A stretch of 53,364 nt of DNA from Actinomyces succiniciruminis (GCF_900002405.1 NZ_LK995500.1:6424-59787), one strand, 5' to 3'; numbered from the stretch's first letter, positions 31,662-42,800 are shown. Numbers and translations are program-made. Notes: generated by a model not told the origin, from the sequence alone.

Positions 31662-32697
31662 ATGCCCAACAGTCCCACCCCGCCGGTTCGCATCGCCCTC
31701 ATCGGGGCCGGTCGCATCGGCACGCACCATGCCACGGCCCTCGCCCACGACGTCCACACTGCGGAACTGGTCGCCGTCGTCGATCCGCGACTCGAGGCCG
31801 CACAGGGCCTGGCCGCACCGCTGGGTGCCCGCGCCGAGGCCGAAGCCTCCGGAGTGCTGGCCGATCCCCAGGTAGACGCGGTGGTCGTAACCACCCCCGC
31901 CGCGCTGCACCGCGACCTGATCGTGGAAGCCGCCCGTGCGGGAAAACACGTATTCACCGAGAAGCCGATCACCACGGAGCTCAATGAGGCCGCCGAGTGC
32001 GTGGAAGCGGCCGGGCGCGCCGGCGTCGTCCTGCAAGTCGGCTTCAACCGCCGCTTCGCCCCCGGCTTCGTCGCTGCCCGACGCGCGGTCGACGCCGGCC
32101 GCGTCGGCACCCCGCAGCTGCTCCGGTCGCTCACACGCGACCCCGGCCCCTACGGCGGGGACCCCACTAGAACGCCGTTGTGGACGATTTTCCTGGAGAC
32201 TCTCATCCACGACTTCGACACGTTGCGTTGGCTGAACCCCGGTGCCGAGGTGGACAGCGTGACCGCCCAGGCCGACGCCCTGATTCGGCCTGATGCCCGC
32301 GCTGACGGCTTCCTCGACACCGCGCTGGTCAGCCTGCGGTTCAACAACGGCGCCTTCGCCACCGCCGAGGCGAGCTTCTCCGCCAGCTACGGGTATGACG
32401 TGCGCGGAGAGGTTTTCGGCGATGGCGGCATGGTCACCGCCGGCAGCGGACGCACCACCGACATGGAGTACTACGGCCCCGCCGGCGTCTCCTACGAGAC
32501 CTCACGGGGGGGGGGACACCGACCTGCTGCACTCCGCCTACGTGGGGGAGTTCAAGGCCTTCGTGGAGGCCATCCGCGGCGGCGACCCCGCCATTCCCAC
32601 TGGCGACGACGGTGTCAAGGCCCTCCAGATCGCCCGCGCCGCCATCGTTTCCATCCAGCAGTCCCGCACCGTCCGCATTGAGGAGCTAACCCGATGA
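31662..32697 (+). CDS. Gfo/Idh/MocA family oxidoreductase, frameshifted at a G10 tract
   Basis: An AAGGAG ribosome site precedes ATG 31662. The NAD(P)-binding start is VRIALIGAGRIGTHHATALA; EKPITTELNEA and the central domain of inositol dehydrogenase-like enzymes (GFNRRFAPGF, IHDFDTLRWL) follow. After residue 283 the frame is lost at ten consecutive G (32506-32515). The next frame resumes the expected C-terminus (DTDLLHSAYVGEFKAFVEAI ... IEELTR) to the stop at 32697, which overlaps the next start. With nine G the protein would be about 344 aa and complete. Substrate: probably a cyclitol or sugar. Confidence 0.88.
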
Positions 32698-33518
32698 CCG
32701 CCATGACCGTAACCGCAGGCAACGCCTTCACCCTCGCCGCCTGTGCGGAGATGATCTTCACCGACCGGCCATTCCTTGAGCGCGTAGACACCATCGCCGC
32801 CCGCGGCCTGAAGGTGGAGATGTGGGACTGGGGCGGCAAGGACCTCGATGCGCTCGCGGCGCGCCGCGCCGACGGCGTCGAGATCGTCTCCATGACCGGG
32901 TACGTAGAGGGAGACCTGACCACCGACGACGGCGTGGCCCGGTTGCTGGCCACCGCCGAGCAGTCCCTGGCCGCCGCGGAGAGGATCGACTGCCCACGGT
33001 TGAACGTGCACGGCACCGGCCTGGGGGAGGGCGGTATCCCCGTGGTGGCCAATGAGCACCCGACCCCCGGGGACTGGCTGCGCGCCGCCGACACGTTGCG
33101 CCGTCTGGCCGCACTGGGGGAGCGTGAGGGAAGGGTATTCACCCTGGAGAACTTGAACCTGCCTGTGGATCACCCCGGCTGCCCCTTCGCCCTGGCCAGG
33201 GACACGCGCACGCTCGTGGCGGCCGTTGATTCCCCGCACCTGCGTATGAACCTAGACCTCTACCACGCGCAGATCGGCGAGGGGAACCTCATCGAGCTTT
33301 GCCGGACCTCGCAGCCGTGGATCGGTGAGATCCAGGTGGCGGACGTCCCTGGACGTGCCCAGCCCGGCACCGGCGAGATCAATTACCGCGCCGTGGCCCT
33401 GGCGTTGGCGGACATGGGCTACCGCGGCACTGTGGCGATGGAGGCCTTCGCCTCCGGCTCCGGTGATGACGCGCTGGACGACTTCATCCGCACCTTCACC
33501 GTGGAGGTGACCCGATGA
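32694..33518 (+). CDS. Hydroxypyruvate isomerase-like TIM-barrel protein
   Basis: This 274-aa member of the xylose isomerase-like TIM-barrel group has LACAEMIFTDRPFLERVDTIAARG at the start, GRVFTLENLN (catalytic-type Glu), LDLYHAQIGEG (metal His/Asp), EIQVADVPGR (metal residues) and GYRGTVAMEAFASG. This order matches hydroxypyruvate isomerase/IolE/IolI-like enzymes. The start overlaps the oxidoreductase stop (ATGA). It probably isomerises the ketose or inosose made by the oxidoreductase. Confidence 0.87.
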   Translation: MTAMTVTAGNAFTLAACAEMIFTDRPFLERVDTIAARGLKVEMWDWGGKDLDALAARRADGVEIVSMTGYVEGDLTTDDGVARLLATAEQSLAAAERIDCPRLNVHGTGLGEGGIPVVANEHPTPGDWLRAADTLRRLAALGEREGRVFTLENLNLPVDHPGCPFALARDTRTLVAAVDSPHLRMNLDLYHAQIGEGNLIELCRTSQPWIGEIQVADVPGRAQPGTGEINYRAVALALADMGYRGTVAMEAFASGSGDDALDDFIRTFTVEVTR

Positions 33519-34930
33519 CCGCCACCAGGCCACCCGCCTCGCCTCCGACCGACCGGCGCACCATCGATCGCCGCCTGTTCACCATCCGCTCGATCGCCAC
33601 GCTCGGTGGCTTGCTCTTCGGCTATGACACGGGTGTGATCTCTGGGGCGCTGCCATTTCTGAAACTGCCTCCCGCGCAGGGCGGAATGTCACTGACCGCC
33701 TTCAACGAGTCGATCGTCACCTCGTCATTGACTATAGGTGCGGCCTTCGGGGCGCTTGTCGGTGGCCGCCTGTCCGACCGCTACGGACGCAAGCGGAACA
33801 TCATGACGGTTGCCGTCATCTTCCTGATCGGCGCGCTCGGATGCGCACTGGCGCCGTCGTATCCCGCACTCGTGGCCTTCCGCTTCATCCTCGGTCTGGC
33901 CGTCGGCGGTGCCTCCGCGACCGTTCCCGTCTACCTGTCGGAGATTTCACCCGTCGAGATCCGCGGCACGATGGTCTCCCGCAACGAGCTCATGATCGTC
34001 ACCGGCCAGCTGTTGGCCTACACCTGCAACGCCATCATCGCCACCGCTTGGCCCGGGGCTCACGCCTGGCGGTGGATGCTGGTGCTCGCCACCCTGCCCG
34101 CGATCGGGTTGTGGATCGGCATCCACCTGCTACCCGAGTCCCCGCGCTGGCTGGCCCGCAAGGGCCGCGTCAGTCAGATGTGGGAAGTGCTCAACCAGGT
34201 CCGCATGGCCGATGAGGTCGCGGGTGAGGGCGAGGACATCGTGCGCCGTGTCGAGGAGGAGGCCCGCATGGGCAAGGGCTCCTGGGCGGACCTGCGCACC
34301 CCGTGGATCCGCAAGATCACCCTCATCGGCATCGGCCTGGCCTTCCTGTCCCAACTCACCGGCGTCAACGGAATCATGTACTACGCCCCCACCATCCTGA
34401 TTACCACCGGGTTGGCTGCGCAGGCCTCGATCGTGGCGACCATCGCCAACGGCGTGGTGTCGGTGATATCCGTGTACATCGGCATCGCCTTCTTCCTCAA
34501 GCGGCTGCCGCGACGTCGCATGATCCTGACCGGGCAGACCGGTTGCGTGGCCTCGCTGATAGCGCTGGGGCTGGTGTTCCTGATGCCGGAGTCGACGGCG
34601 CGCAGCTACCTGGTGCTGGTATTCATGCTGTCGTTCCTGTTCTTCATGCAGTGCTTCATCGGGGTGACGTTCTGGCTGATGCTCTCCGAGATCTTCCCGA
34701 TGCGCGTGCGCGGCCTGGCCAACGGCGTCGCGGTGTTCTGCAACTGGATGGGCAACGTCATCGTCGCCTTCACCTTCCCGAACCTCATCGAGTCCATCCA
34801 GGGCAATGTGTTCTTCGTGTTCGCCCTGGTGAACCTGGGCAGCCTGGCCTTCTACGCCAAGTTCCTGCCGGAGACCAAGGGACACTCCCTGGAGGACCTG
34901 GAGCGCATCTTCCAGGAGCGCTACTCCTGA
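33515..34930 (+). CDS. MFS sugar porter (inositol/xylose type)
   Basis: This 471-aa, 12-segment proton symporter has the sugar-porter marks FGYDTGVISGALPF, GGRLSDRYGRKRN, VPVYLSEISPVEIRG, PESPRWLARKGR, TGVNGIMYYAP and the final LPETKGHSLEDLE. This set fits the IolT/XylE/GalP group. It overlaps the isomerase stop by 4 nt and is the last gene of the operon. Together the operon imports a sugar or cyclitol, oxidises it and isomerises the product. Later steps of inositol breakdown are not in the window. Confidence 0.94.
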   Translation: MTATRPPASPPTDRRTIDRRLFTIRSIATLGGLLFGYDTGVISGALPFLKLPPAQGGMSLTAFNESIVTSSLTIGAAFGALVGGRLSDRYGRKRNIMTVAVIFLIGALGCALAPSYPALVAFRFILGLAVGGASATVPVYLSEISPVEIRGTMVSRNELMIVTGQLLAYTCNAIIATAWPGAHAWRWMLVLATLPAIGLWIGIHLLPESPRWLARKGRVSQMWEVLNQVRMADEVAGEGEDIVRRVEEEARMGKGSWADLRTPWIRKITLIGIGLAFLSQLTGVNGIMYYAPTILITTGLAAQASIVATIANGVVSVISVYIGIAFFLKRLPRRRMILTGQTGCVASLIALGLVFLMPESTARSYLVLVFMLSFLFFMQCFIGVTFWLMLSEIFPMRVRGLANGVAVFCNWMGNVIVAFTFPNLIESIQGNVFFVFALVNLGSLAFYAKFLPETKGHSLEDLERIFQERYS

Positions 34931-34972
34931 GGAGCGGACCTGCTGGCACCTAGCCCGGTGGCCGGGTATGCA

Positions 34973-35010
34973 ATGGGGTGCGTACCACCGTAGAACGGTA
35001 CGCACCCCAT
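34973..35010. terminator. Bidirectional terminator between the MFS gene and folA
   Basis: A perfect 14-bp stem (ATGGGGTGCGTACC/GGTACGCACCCCAT) with a 10-nt loop lies between convergent genes. Confidence 0.85.
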
Positions 35011-35016
35011 CCGCCG

Positions 35017-35607
35017 TCATATGTGCCGCCACTGGTCCACGCGCCATGCGGCGTCACCGGAGACGGGACGCCAGGAACCAGGGGGGTCGGAGCGGTCGGG
35101 ATCACGGAGCCACTCGCCGCCGAGCACCGGCGCCCTGGTCACCGCCTCCGCCGTGAGCCCGAGTGCGTCGGCTCGGGCGGCGGCGTTGACATCAATGGTT
35201 GAGATGACCAGGCGATCAACGAACCCCGCGTCGAGCGCCTGCGCGTACACGCTGCCGCCGCCGATTACCCACACCCGTGGCAGGGCGCGGTAGATGCCCT
35301 CGCGGGGATCCTCGCCGAGCGCATCGACGGCGTCGTGCGCCGCCGCCAACCCGGCACGCAGGTCGCGGGCAACTACCGCGTCCTGCGCGGCCCAGTCCGG
35401 TCTACGGGTGAGCACGATGCTCGTGCGCCCGGCCAGTGCACCCCCGATCGACTCCCAGGTGGTGCGGCCCATGACCACGGCACCGCCCAGGGTGGCCGCC
35501 CGAAAGTGGCGGAAGTCAGCGGGCACACGCCACAGCATGCCGCCGTCGGCGCCGATGACGCCGTAGCGATCCTGCGCCCAGATCGCCCCGACGGCACCGC
35601 CGCTCAC
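35017..35607 (-). CDS. folA: Dihydrofolate reductase
   Basis: This 196-aa enzyme reduces dihydrofolate to tetrahydrofolate with NADPH. It has [34 protein letters not shown] (substrate pocket, Asp in the position after the WRVP loop), [11 protein letters not shown], and [14 protein letters not shown] (NADPH-binding). It is about 30 residues longer than E. coli FolA because of a middle insertion, common in actinobacteria. GTG 35607 overlaps the thyA stop, so the two genes of the thymidylate cycle are co-translated. Confidence 0.95.
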   Translation of the reverse strand: MSGGAVGAIWAQDRYGVIGADGGMLWRVPADFRHFRAATLGGAVVMGRTTWESIGGALAGRTSIVLTRRPDWAAQDAVVARDLRAGLAAAHDAVDALGEDPREGIYRALPRVWVIGGGSVYAQALDAGFVDRLVISTIDVNAAARADALGLTAEAVTRAPVLGGEWLRDPDRSDPPGSWRPVSGDAAWRVDQWRHI

Positions 35608-36500
35608 ACCGCCACCGGTGCCTTGATCGTCGGATGGTGCTGGTAGCCGGCGGAGGCGTCGATGTCATCCATGGTGTAGGCATCGATCGAGTCGGCCCGC
35701 TTCAGCCGCAGCCGCGGGAACGGGTAGGCCTGCGGGACCCGGGAGAGCTGCTCGCGGACCTGGGAGACGTGGTTGTTGTATATGTGGCAGTCCCCGCCGG
35801 TCCACACCAGTTCCCCGACCTCCAGTTCCGCCTGCTGGGCCAGCATGTGGGTCAGCAGCGCGTAGGAGGCGAGGTTGAAGGGCACACCCAGGAACAGGTC
35901 CGCCGAACGCTGGTAAACCTGCAGCGACAGGCGCCCGTCGGCCACATAGCACTGGAAGAAGGCGTGGCACGGGGCCAGGGCCATGCGATCCAGCTCGCCC
36001 ACGTTCCAGGCGGATACGAGCATGCGGCGGGAGTCGGGGTCGCGGCGCAGGGTCTCGATCACCCCGGTGATCTGGTCGATCGCCCCACCGTCCCGGGCCG
36101 GCCAGCTGCGCCACTGGGCGCCGTAGATGGGGCCGAGTTCGCCGTCTGCGCCGGCCCACTCGTCCCAGATGGTGATGCCGCGCTCCTGCAGCCAGCGGGC
36201 GTTCATGTCGCCGCGCAGGAACCACAACAACTCGCCCTTGACGGCCTTCATGGCCACGAACTTGGTGGTGATGCGTGGGAAGCCTGCCGTCAGGTCGTAG
36301 CGCAGTTGCCGGGCGAACACCGAGCGGGTGCCCGTGCCGGTGCGATCGCCCTTGGAAATGCCGTCGAGCAGAACCTCGGCCAGCAGGTCCTCGTAGGCCA
36401 CGTCCACGTCGGCAGGGGCCTCCAGGCCCAGCCGCGCCAGGTGCGGATAACGCCTGGTCTCGCCGTGGGAGTGCACGTCCTGCTTACCGCTTTCACTCAT
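35604..36500 (-). CDS. thyA: Thymidylate synthase
   Basis: The 298-aa protein includes an extra N-terminal stretch of about 30 residues. It makes dTMP from dUMP with methylene-tetrahydrofolate. It has the [11 protein letters not shown] substrate loop, [14 protein letters not shown], the catalytic Cys in [12 protein letters not shown], the [13 protein letters not shown] stretch, and [12 protein letters not shown] 36500 is preceded by GGAGG. Confidence 0.97.
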   Translation of the reverse strand: MSESGKQDVHSHGETRRYPHLARLGLEAPADVDVAYEDLLAEVLLDGISKGDRTGTGTRSVFARQLRYDLTAGFPRITTKFVAMKAVKGELLWFLRGDMNARWLQERGITIWDEWAGADGELGPIYGAQWRSWPARDGGAIDQITGVIETLRRDPDSRRMLVSAWNVGELDRMALAPCHAFFQCYVADGRLSLQVYQRSADLFLGVPFNLASYALLTHMLAQQAELEVGELVWTGGDCHIYNNHVSQVREQLSRVPQAYPFPRLRLKRADSIDAYTMDDIDASAGYQHHPTIKAPVAV

Positions 36501-36606
36501 GTGCGAACCTCCATCTCAACGCCGCGCCGGCCTTCGCTGGGGGCACTCTATCGGCTCCCGTCGCGACCGTGCCGCACGCGGGCCGACGCGGCGCAGGACC
36601 GACCGG

Positions 36607-37053
36607 CTATGCGTCGGGGTCGTCGAGCAGGTGCAGGCGCAGGCCGGCGCCGTGCTCCAGGGTGTGACCGACGGTGCAGCCGCGTTCGATCGCACGGTCG
36701 ACCCGTTCGCCGAGCGTCTGGCGCTGCTCGGGGCTCAGCGAGGCGAAGTCGGCGACGATCTGCACGTCCAGATCGCTGTAGCGCTCCTCCTCCTCATGCT
36801 TAATGGAGGCGGCGATGACGTTGGCGTCGAATTCCTCACCGAGTGCCTTGGCCAGCCGGTGGTCGGCGGACAGCGCGTTGCAGGTCGCCAGGGCGAGCTT
36901 AAGGAGATCCCCCGGGGAGAACTCGCCCGGGCCCATGCCGACGCGCACCTCGGCGCCGCGGGCGTTGTGGCCCAGGTACTGGCGATTTCCGGTGCGTTCC
37001 GCCCACACCGAGTTAGACTCGGTGGGAGTGATGACGTCATTGAGGTCGTTCAT
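36607..37053 (-). CDS. OsmC/Ohr family peroxiredoxin-like protein
   Basis: The 148-aa protein carries the two cysteines of the family in GDLLKLALATCNALS (about residue 58) and AIERGCTVGHTLE (about 124). Family members reduce organic hydroperoxides. The position before DUF2505 has no clear functional meaning. Confidence 0.9.
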   Translation of the reverse strand: MNDLNDVITPTESNSVWAERTGNRQYLGHNARGAEVRVGMGPGEFSPGDLLKLALATCNALSADHRLAKALGEEFDANVIAASIKHEEEERYSDLDVQIVADFASLSPEQRQTLGERVDRAIERGCTVGHTLEHGAGLRLHLLDDPDA

Positions 37054-37174
37054 GGGGGAGATGGTGTCATAGGGCCGGTGGGGCGACTAGCGCATGCGCG
37101 TTGGGCGGAACGGGAATATTCGGTAGTGCCCGCCGGGACGTCCCTTCAGGTCGGTTCCGGCACGGCGGCTCCGC

Positions 37175-37672
37175 TCAGGCTCTCAGCCAGGCGGCGCCCC
37201 GGCGCTCCTCGTCGGCCACAACCCGGTTCGCCTGTGCCAGCGCCTTCTCCTCCACGCTGCGCCCCACCAGGGGCACGGAGACCGAGAGTTCCAGGTCGAC
37301 GACGACGCGGGTGGACGCCCCGCCGGCGTCGGGGCGCATGCTGGTGGTGGCACCGGCCCTTACCGGGGCCCCCTTGACCGCGAGGTCGAGGCTGCCGCTG
37401 CGTGAGCCGTCGTCGGCGGGTTCTCCCCAGGACTCGGTCAGGCCGAAGGAGACGGCGGAGCGGACGAAGCGGGCGGCTGCCGCCGGCAGGTGGCTGGGTG
37501 ATACCGATCCGGAGATGGTCGCCACGAAGCCGCGACCGCGTGCGGCGACGTCGACGGAGGCGTCCTCCAGCTGGAATCGCTCGATGCGGCCACGCTGGTA
37601 GGCCGGATCGGCCAACATGGCGGCCACGCGATCCGGGCCGGCGGGGTAGGTGATCGTGACGCGCTGCTTCAT
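37175..37672 (-). CDS. DUF2505 family protein
   Basis: The protein is 165 aa from ATG 37672. It begins VTITYPAGPDRVAAMLADPAYQ, has repeated beta-strands (VDVAARGRGFVATISGSV; TRVVVDLELSVSVPLVG) and ends in a long helix (VEEKALAQANRVVADEER). This is the START-like fold of the actinobacterial DUF2505 family; its ligand is unknown. Confidence 0.88.
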   Translation of the reverse strand: MKQRVTITYPAGPDRVAAMLADPAYQRGRIERFQLEDASVDVAARGRGFVATISGSVSPSHLPAAAARFVRSAVSFGLTESWGEPADDGSRSGSLDLAVKGAPVRAGATTSMRPDAGGASTRVVVDLELSVSVPLVGRSVEEKALAQANRVVADEERRGAAWLRA

Positions 37673-37789
37673 GGTCCCGATCCTGCCATGCCTCAGCGGG
37701 TGGCGCCCGCGACGTGCCGGGCCCTGGTTGCGGAGGTGTCCCACGGCTCGGGAAGCCGAGCTCCCACCCGTACCCGGTAGCATCGGGGC

Positions 37790-39250
37790 GTGTCGAGTCT
37801 TCTGCCCTCCACGGTCCGCGGTGTCGTCAGCCTGCCCCCAGCCGACCTCGACTGGCTCCATCAACTCATGGCGGACTGGCAGGTGATCGCGGACCTGTCC
37901 GTATCCGACCTGGTTTTGTGGGTACACACCGACTCCGGCCGGTTCGTGGCTGCCGCGCATTCGCGTCCGGCTACCGGCGCCACCGTGCACCTGGAGGATG
38001 TGATCGGTCGACGCATGCCCGCCGCCCGCGAGGCCATGGCGCTGGAGGCACTGATGAGTGGGCAGATCGTGGTGGCGGCCGCCCCGGAGTGGACCGGCTC
38101 TTCGGCGGTGCGCGAGGAGTATGTCCCGGTTATTCACAACTCCCGTGCAATTGCCGTCGTCACCCGGGAGACCGCCGTCGGCGTGCTGCGCGGCGGACGC
38201 ATCGTGGACAAGCCCCTGGAGGAGCTGGCCGACGCCCTGTGCCTGATGATCGCGCAGGGGACCTTCCCCATCAACGGCGCCGCCACGGCTGTGCGCCACG
38301 GCACCCCCCGTGTGGGCGACGGCGTGGTCAGCCTGGATGACGACGGCGTGGTCACCTACGCCTCACCCAATGCTCAGTCCTGCTTCCACCGGCTCGGCGT
38401 GGAGGGCGACATCGAGGGCAGTCAGCTCGCCGAGGCCGTCACCAGCATCATTCCCGAGCGCACTCCCGTGGATGAGACCATGGCGGTGGTGCTGATGGGG
38501 CGGCAGGCGTGGTTGACCGAGGTGGAGGTTGGTGGCGTATTCCTGTCAATGCGCTCGATTCCGCTGCGTCGTGACGGGGCACGGGCGGGCGCCCTGCTGT
38601 TGGTGCGCGACGTCTCGGAGATTCGGCGTCGGGAGCAGGTGCTGATGAACAAGGACGCCACCATCCGCGAGATTCACCACCGGGTCAAGAACAACCTGCA
38701 GACGGTTTCCGCGCTGCTGCGAATGCAGGCGCGCCGTGCCACCAATGAGGAGACGCGTTCCGCCCTGACGGAGGCGGAGCGACGCGTGGGCACGATCGCC
38801 ACCGTGCATGCGGCGCTGAGTCAGAACGTGGATGAGCAGGTCAACTTCGACGAGGTGTTCTCCTCGGTGCTGCGTTCCGCCGCGGCCGTGGCCACCCCCA
38901 CCGGGCAGGTGTCTACTCGCCTTGAGGGCAAGTTCGGGGTGATTGAGGCCGACGTGGCCCAGGCCTTGGCCACCGTGCTGGCCGAATTGGTGACCAATGC
39001 GGTCGAGCATGGGCTGGAGGACCGCGACGGCACCGTGACGGTGCGGGCGCAACGCGACGGCGAGCAGTTGACCGTGCATGTCATCGACGACGGGGTGGGC
39101 CTGGTCCCCGGCAAGGAAATGACCGGCCTGGGCACACGGATCGTGAACACCCTGGTGCGTGGTGAGCTACGCGGCTCTATCGACTGGCGTCCCGCCCCGG
39201 GCGGGCAGGGCACCGACGTGGTCCTGCACGCCCAGCTGGGCGAGGCCTGA
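37790..39250 (+). CDS. pdtaS: Sensor histidine kinase, PdtaS-like
   Basis: The protein is 486 aa from GTG 37790. The order is GAF-like (about residues 15-150), PAS-like (about 185-280), and then a HisKA_2 dimerisation helix with the phosphorylated His in IREIHHRVKNNLQTVSALLRM. The HATPase domain follows (ELVTNAVEHGLEDR; VIDDGVGL; GLGTRIVNTLV). It is soluble with no membrane segment, as in mycobacterial PdtaS, which signals to an ANTAR-type antitermination regulator. That partner gene is not adjacent. TAGCAT lies 6 nt before the start, a sign of leaderless transcription. Confidence 0.93.
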   Translation: MSSLLPSTVRGVVSLPPADLDWLHQLMADWQVIADLSVSDLVLWVHTDSGRFVAAAHSRPATGATVHLEDVIGRRMPAAREAMALEALMSGQIVVAAAPEWTGSSAVREEYVPVIHNSRAIAVVTRETAVGVLRGGRIVDKPLEELADALCLMIAQGTFPINGAATAVRHGTPRVGDGVVSLDDDGVVTYASPNAQSCFHRLGVEGDIEGSQLAEAVTSIIPERTPVDETMAVVLMGRQAWLTEVEVGGVFLSMRSIPLRRDGARAGALLLVRDVSEIRRREQVLMNKDATIREIHHRVKNNLQTVSALLRMQARRATNEETRSALTEAERRVGTIATVHAALSQNVDEQVNFDEVFSSVLRSAAAVATPTGQVSTRLEGKFGVIEADVAQALATVLAELVTNAVEHGLEDRDGTVTVRAQRDGEQLTVHVIDDGVGLVPGKEMTGLGTRIVNTLVRGELRGSIDWRPAPGGQGTDVVLHAQLGEA

Positions 39251-39327
39251 ACCCGGGACGACGGGGCGGACGGTGTGGTGGGAAAGGTACCGGTGGCGCA
39301 CCGGGGTGCGGCGCGCCACCTGACGGC

Positions 39328-39576
39328 TCAGGAGGAGCGGCGGGCCCGGGCGGCGCGCCGCTTGAGCGAGCGCCGCTCGTCCTCACTCATGCCGCCCCAC
39401 ACGCCGGCGTCCTGGCCGTTCTCAAGCGCCCACTTCAGGCAGGTGTCGACCACGTCGCAGCGGGCGCACACCTCCTTCGCCTCCGCGATCTGCGCGATCG
39501 CGGGGCCGGTGTTGCCGACGGGGAAAAAGAGTTCCGGGTCAACCGTGAGACAAGCTGCCTGGCTCCGCCAGTCCAT
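39328..39576 (-). CDS. whiB1: WhiB family iron-sulfur regulator, WhiB1-like
   Basis: The protein is 82 aa. Four cluster-binding cysteines are present: residue 9 (QAACL), then CARCDVVDTC (about residues 37, 40 and 46), with the G[VI]WGG turn in GQDAGVWGGMSEDERRSLKRR. The text DWRSQAAC...DPELFFPVGN and the basic end match WhiB1 closely. WhiB1 is an essential NO-sensitive regulator working with the vegetative sigma factor. About 235 bp upstream hold its promoter and no other gene. Confidence 0.95.
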   Translation of the reverse strand: MDWRSQAACLTVDPELFFPVGNTGPAIAQIAEAKEVCARCDVVDTCLKWALENGQDAGVWGGMSEDERRSLKRRAARARRSS

Positions 39577-39812
39577 AGAGGGCTCCCTTCGGGGACGTGA
39601 ATGCTGCTGCGGTGCGCGTGACGTGCCGTCCCGAGTTCGCCGAGGCGGGCGCTGGACCACCGCGTCCTGCCCCCAACTTTCACACGCCGACCGGGCCGGG
39701 GCAAGACCTCGCAGGTGAGACCTGTGCCGACGGCCTGTAGTGATAGTCACAGTCCCGTGCGTCGTTTCTGCAATGGTTACAGGAGCGAAACCTCGGCTCG
39801 ACGCGCTCTACG

Positions 39813-42800
39813 TTAGCGGTCTGCCCCATACGCCGCCACCTGCAGCGGCGTGATGGCACCGCGCCACACCAGCACGCCCCTGCCCGGCACGGTCGCGCCG
39901 CGCGGATCAATCGCCCCACGCAACTGGCGCCCCGCCGCCTGCGCCGCCGGCCCCAGCCCCGGCCACAGCACGACGACGGCGCCCCGCTCGCGCAGCACGG
40001 CCAGCGGTCCCCGGTAGGTTCCCGCGGCCCGCTCCGTGGTTGCCGCCGCGATCACCCGACGCCCCCGTCCGAGCGCCTCCTCCACCCGTGCCTGCGTCGC
40101 CGCATTGCTGAGGTCCAGGTCGTCCACGACCAGCGGCTCCTCGGCGCCGAGCCGGCCCCGGATGCAGCCGGCCAGGGCAGCGACCGCACGGCTGCGCCCC
40201 GACCCCGGCGGGCCGACCACGAGCACACTGCCGTCCGGCAGCGGCACCGGGGCGGCCTCATCCCCGCCCACCGCCCACACGCCTGGCGCGGGGACAACCA
40301 GCCGGGGAATCTCCTCCAGTCGGCGCGGTCCCGCCCCGGGGCCGGGCCGCTCCTCCGCAGTCGGCAGCACCACCTGGCAGGCGATCGCGTCGCCGCCGTC
40401 GAGCAGCACTCCGCGCCCAGGCCCCGAGCCGGTGACGACGCCGCGCGGCAAGCCCGCCAGCGAGGCCTGTGCCGGCTGCACCGCCCCCAGCACGAGCCGG
40501 CGTCGCAGCGGCACGGCCCAGCGGGCATTGGCCACCGTCAACGGTGCGGCCACCAACACCCCGGTGCCGGTCGACGTTGCACCGCGCACCAGCGACTCCA
40601 GCAGTGCGTGTCCCTCACCCGGCCCGAGCGCCTCATCCACGGCCGCCAGCATCACGTCAACGTCGTCGATCGCCAGCAGGTCCCCGTGTAGGGAACCGGC
40701 GGCCGCCAGCGACCACAGGCGGGCGAGCCGGCGTGGATCCTGGCCGCCCACGACCGTGCCCACCCCGGCCCGGCCGACCAGAGCCGCAGCGGGGGAGCGG
40801 GGTTGTGCGCACACATGCACCGTCATCCCGCTTCCGAGCGCACCCAGGGCGGCGGTGTACACACCGGTCGAGCGGCCGCAGCCCGGCGCCCCCATGAGCA
40901 ACAGGGGCTCGGAGGGCGACCACTCCCAGGTGCCCAGGCACTGGCTCTCCGGAAGATCCGTCAGCAGCAGCGTGCACCCGGCCTTGTCCGCCTCCGGCTG
41001 GGGGAGCGGTGGCGCACCCGCTGACGCGGGCGTGGCGCCGCGGGTGGCGAGGGCTTGCGCCTGCTGGCGGTCCACGTGCGCGGGCAGCGGCGGCGCCCAG
41101 GGACGCCAAGGGGCCGCCGCATCCGCGGCGGCCGCGATCTCACCGACCAGCGCCGCCAGATGCCGTTCCGTACCACACCAGGGAGCCTGCAGCACCGGCT
41201 CGGACTGTCCCTGAACCCCGGTTGCGACAATCACCCGCCCCGGATGCGCCGGCAGGCGTGCGGCTCCATCGTGCCCCAGGATGTCGCGCGAGTCGGCTGG
41301 ATCGAGTACCCGCAGACACACTCGCAGATTCGTGTTGGCGCGAATGGTGGGCGAGACCGCGCCACTTGGACGCTGGGTGGCAAGGATCAGGTGGATTCCG
41401 AGGCTGCGCCCCTGGGCGGCCACCCGCACCAGTGCATCCAGCACCTCCGGATGCTCGGCCGCCATAGTGGCGAACTCGTCGACCACCAGCACCAGTCGCG
41501 CGGGGGCGTCGGCCGGGTCCAGGTAGGAGACGTCCTTGGCGCGGTGCTGGGCCAGCAGGCGCTCGCGGCGGCGCACCTCGGCCTCCAGGGAGGCCAGGGC
41601 CCGGCGCGTGCCCGCCGGATCCAGGTCGGTCAGGACCCCGGCGGTATGCGGCAGCTCGGCGAGCGGACCGAAGGCCGCGCCGCCCTTGTAGTCAACCAGA
41701 ACCAGGCTCAGCGCCGAAGGCGGGCGGGCGGCGGCCAGCTGCAGCAGCCAGGAGATGAGCAGCTCGGACTTGCCGGACCCGGTGGTGCCGGCCAGTAGGG
41801 CGTGCGGCCCGTCCCGGACCAAGTCGACCGCCACCGGGCCGCCCGCACCCACCCCGAGCACCGCGGGCAGGCCGACGGGCACCGCCTGCCCCCAGCGGTG
41901 CCGCAGGAGACCGCGGTCGATCTCCGCGCATACCTCCTCCAGACGCACCGTGGGCGGCGGCCCGCCGTTTCCGGCGCCATCGGCTCCGTCGTGTACCGGC
42001 AGCCCGGCGACGGCGCGCAGCGTGGCCCACCATCGTCCGCCGGGGTCCGGCGCCCGCCCGCGCACCGGCAACACGCTGACCGCCCGGGCCGGTGCCCCGG
42101 CGCTGGCGGCCGTGACCGCCACCTGACTGCGACGTCCCTCGGGACCCCAGGACACGCGCACGCTGGCATCGCCGGCCTGCACCTGCCCGAGGCCACGGGC
42201 AAGCACCTGCGCGCCCCACCAACGCACGGCTCCGACCGCCCACGGCCCGGTCAGGGCAATCCGGTCGCCCGCCGCCACTCGCAGTACCGTGCGCCGACGC
42301 CGCCGTCCGGTCCACGCCCTGATCGCCTCCTCGTCGTCGGCCCTGCCGGCCATCTCCGGCTGGTTGCGGCCGCCCGCGTGCCGCACCGCCACGGCCAGCA
42401 GCATGCCGGCGGGATCGGGAGTGCGTGCCCGGGACCCGCGCCAACCGGCGGTCCCGGCCTGGCGACCGGCGCGTCCCCTCCCGAGCAGGGGCAGCAGTCG
42501 CAGCGCCGCCATCATGCCCATGGGGGCCACGGCCAGCGCCCCCATGGCGCCGCGGCTGCCGGTGCGCACCGCGACGACCGCCAGCACCCCCAGCAGCAGC
42601 ACGGCCAGCGCCGAGCCGAGCGCCATCCACCGGTTCTGTGCCGGAGTTGGTGGCATTGGTGGGTGCAGGTCGGCGGGGCGACGCCGCAACTCCGCCACGG
42701 TGTCGCCCAGGCGCAGCCGGGTTCCCTCCCGGCAGGTGTGTGGGCGGCTCCCCAGCCTGCGCCAACACCAGCGGCGGCGCACTCGCGCACCGTTGGCAGA

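Noticed and set aside
31662-34930. Complete myo-inositol degradation cluster
   Set aside because: Only a dehydrogenase-like, an isomerase-like and a transporter gene are present. IolB, C, D and the remaining enzymes are missing, so the substrate stays open.
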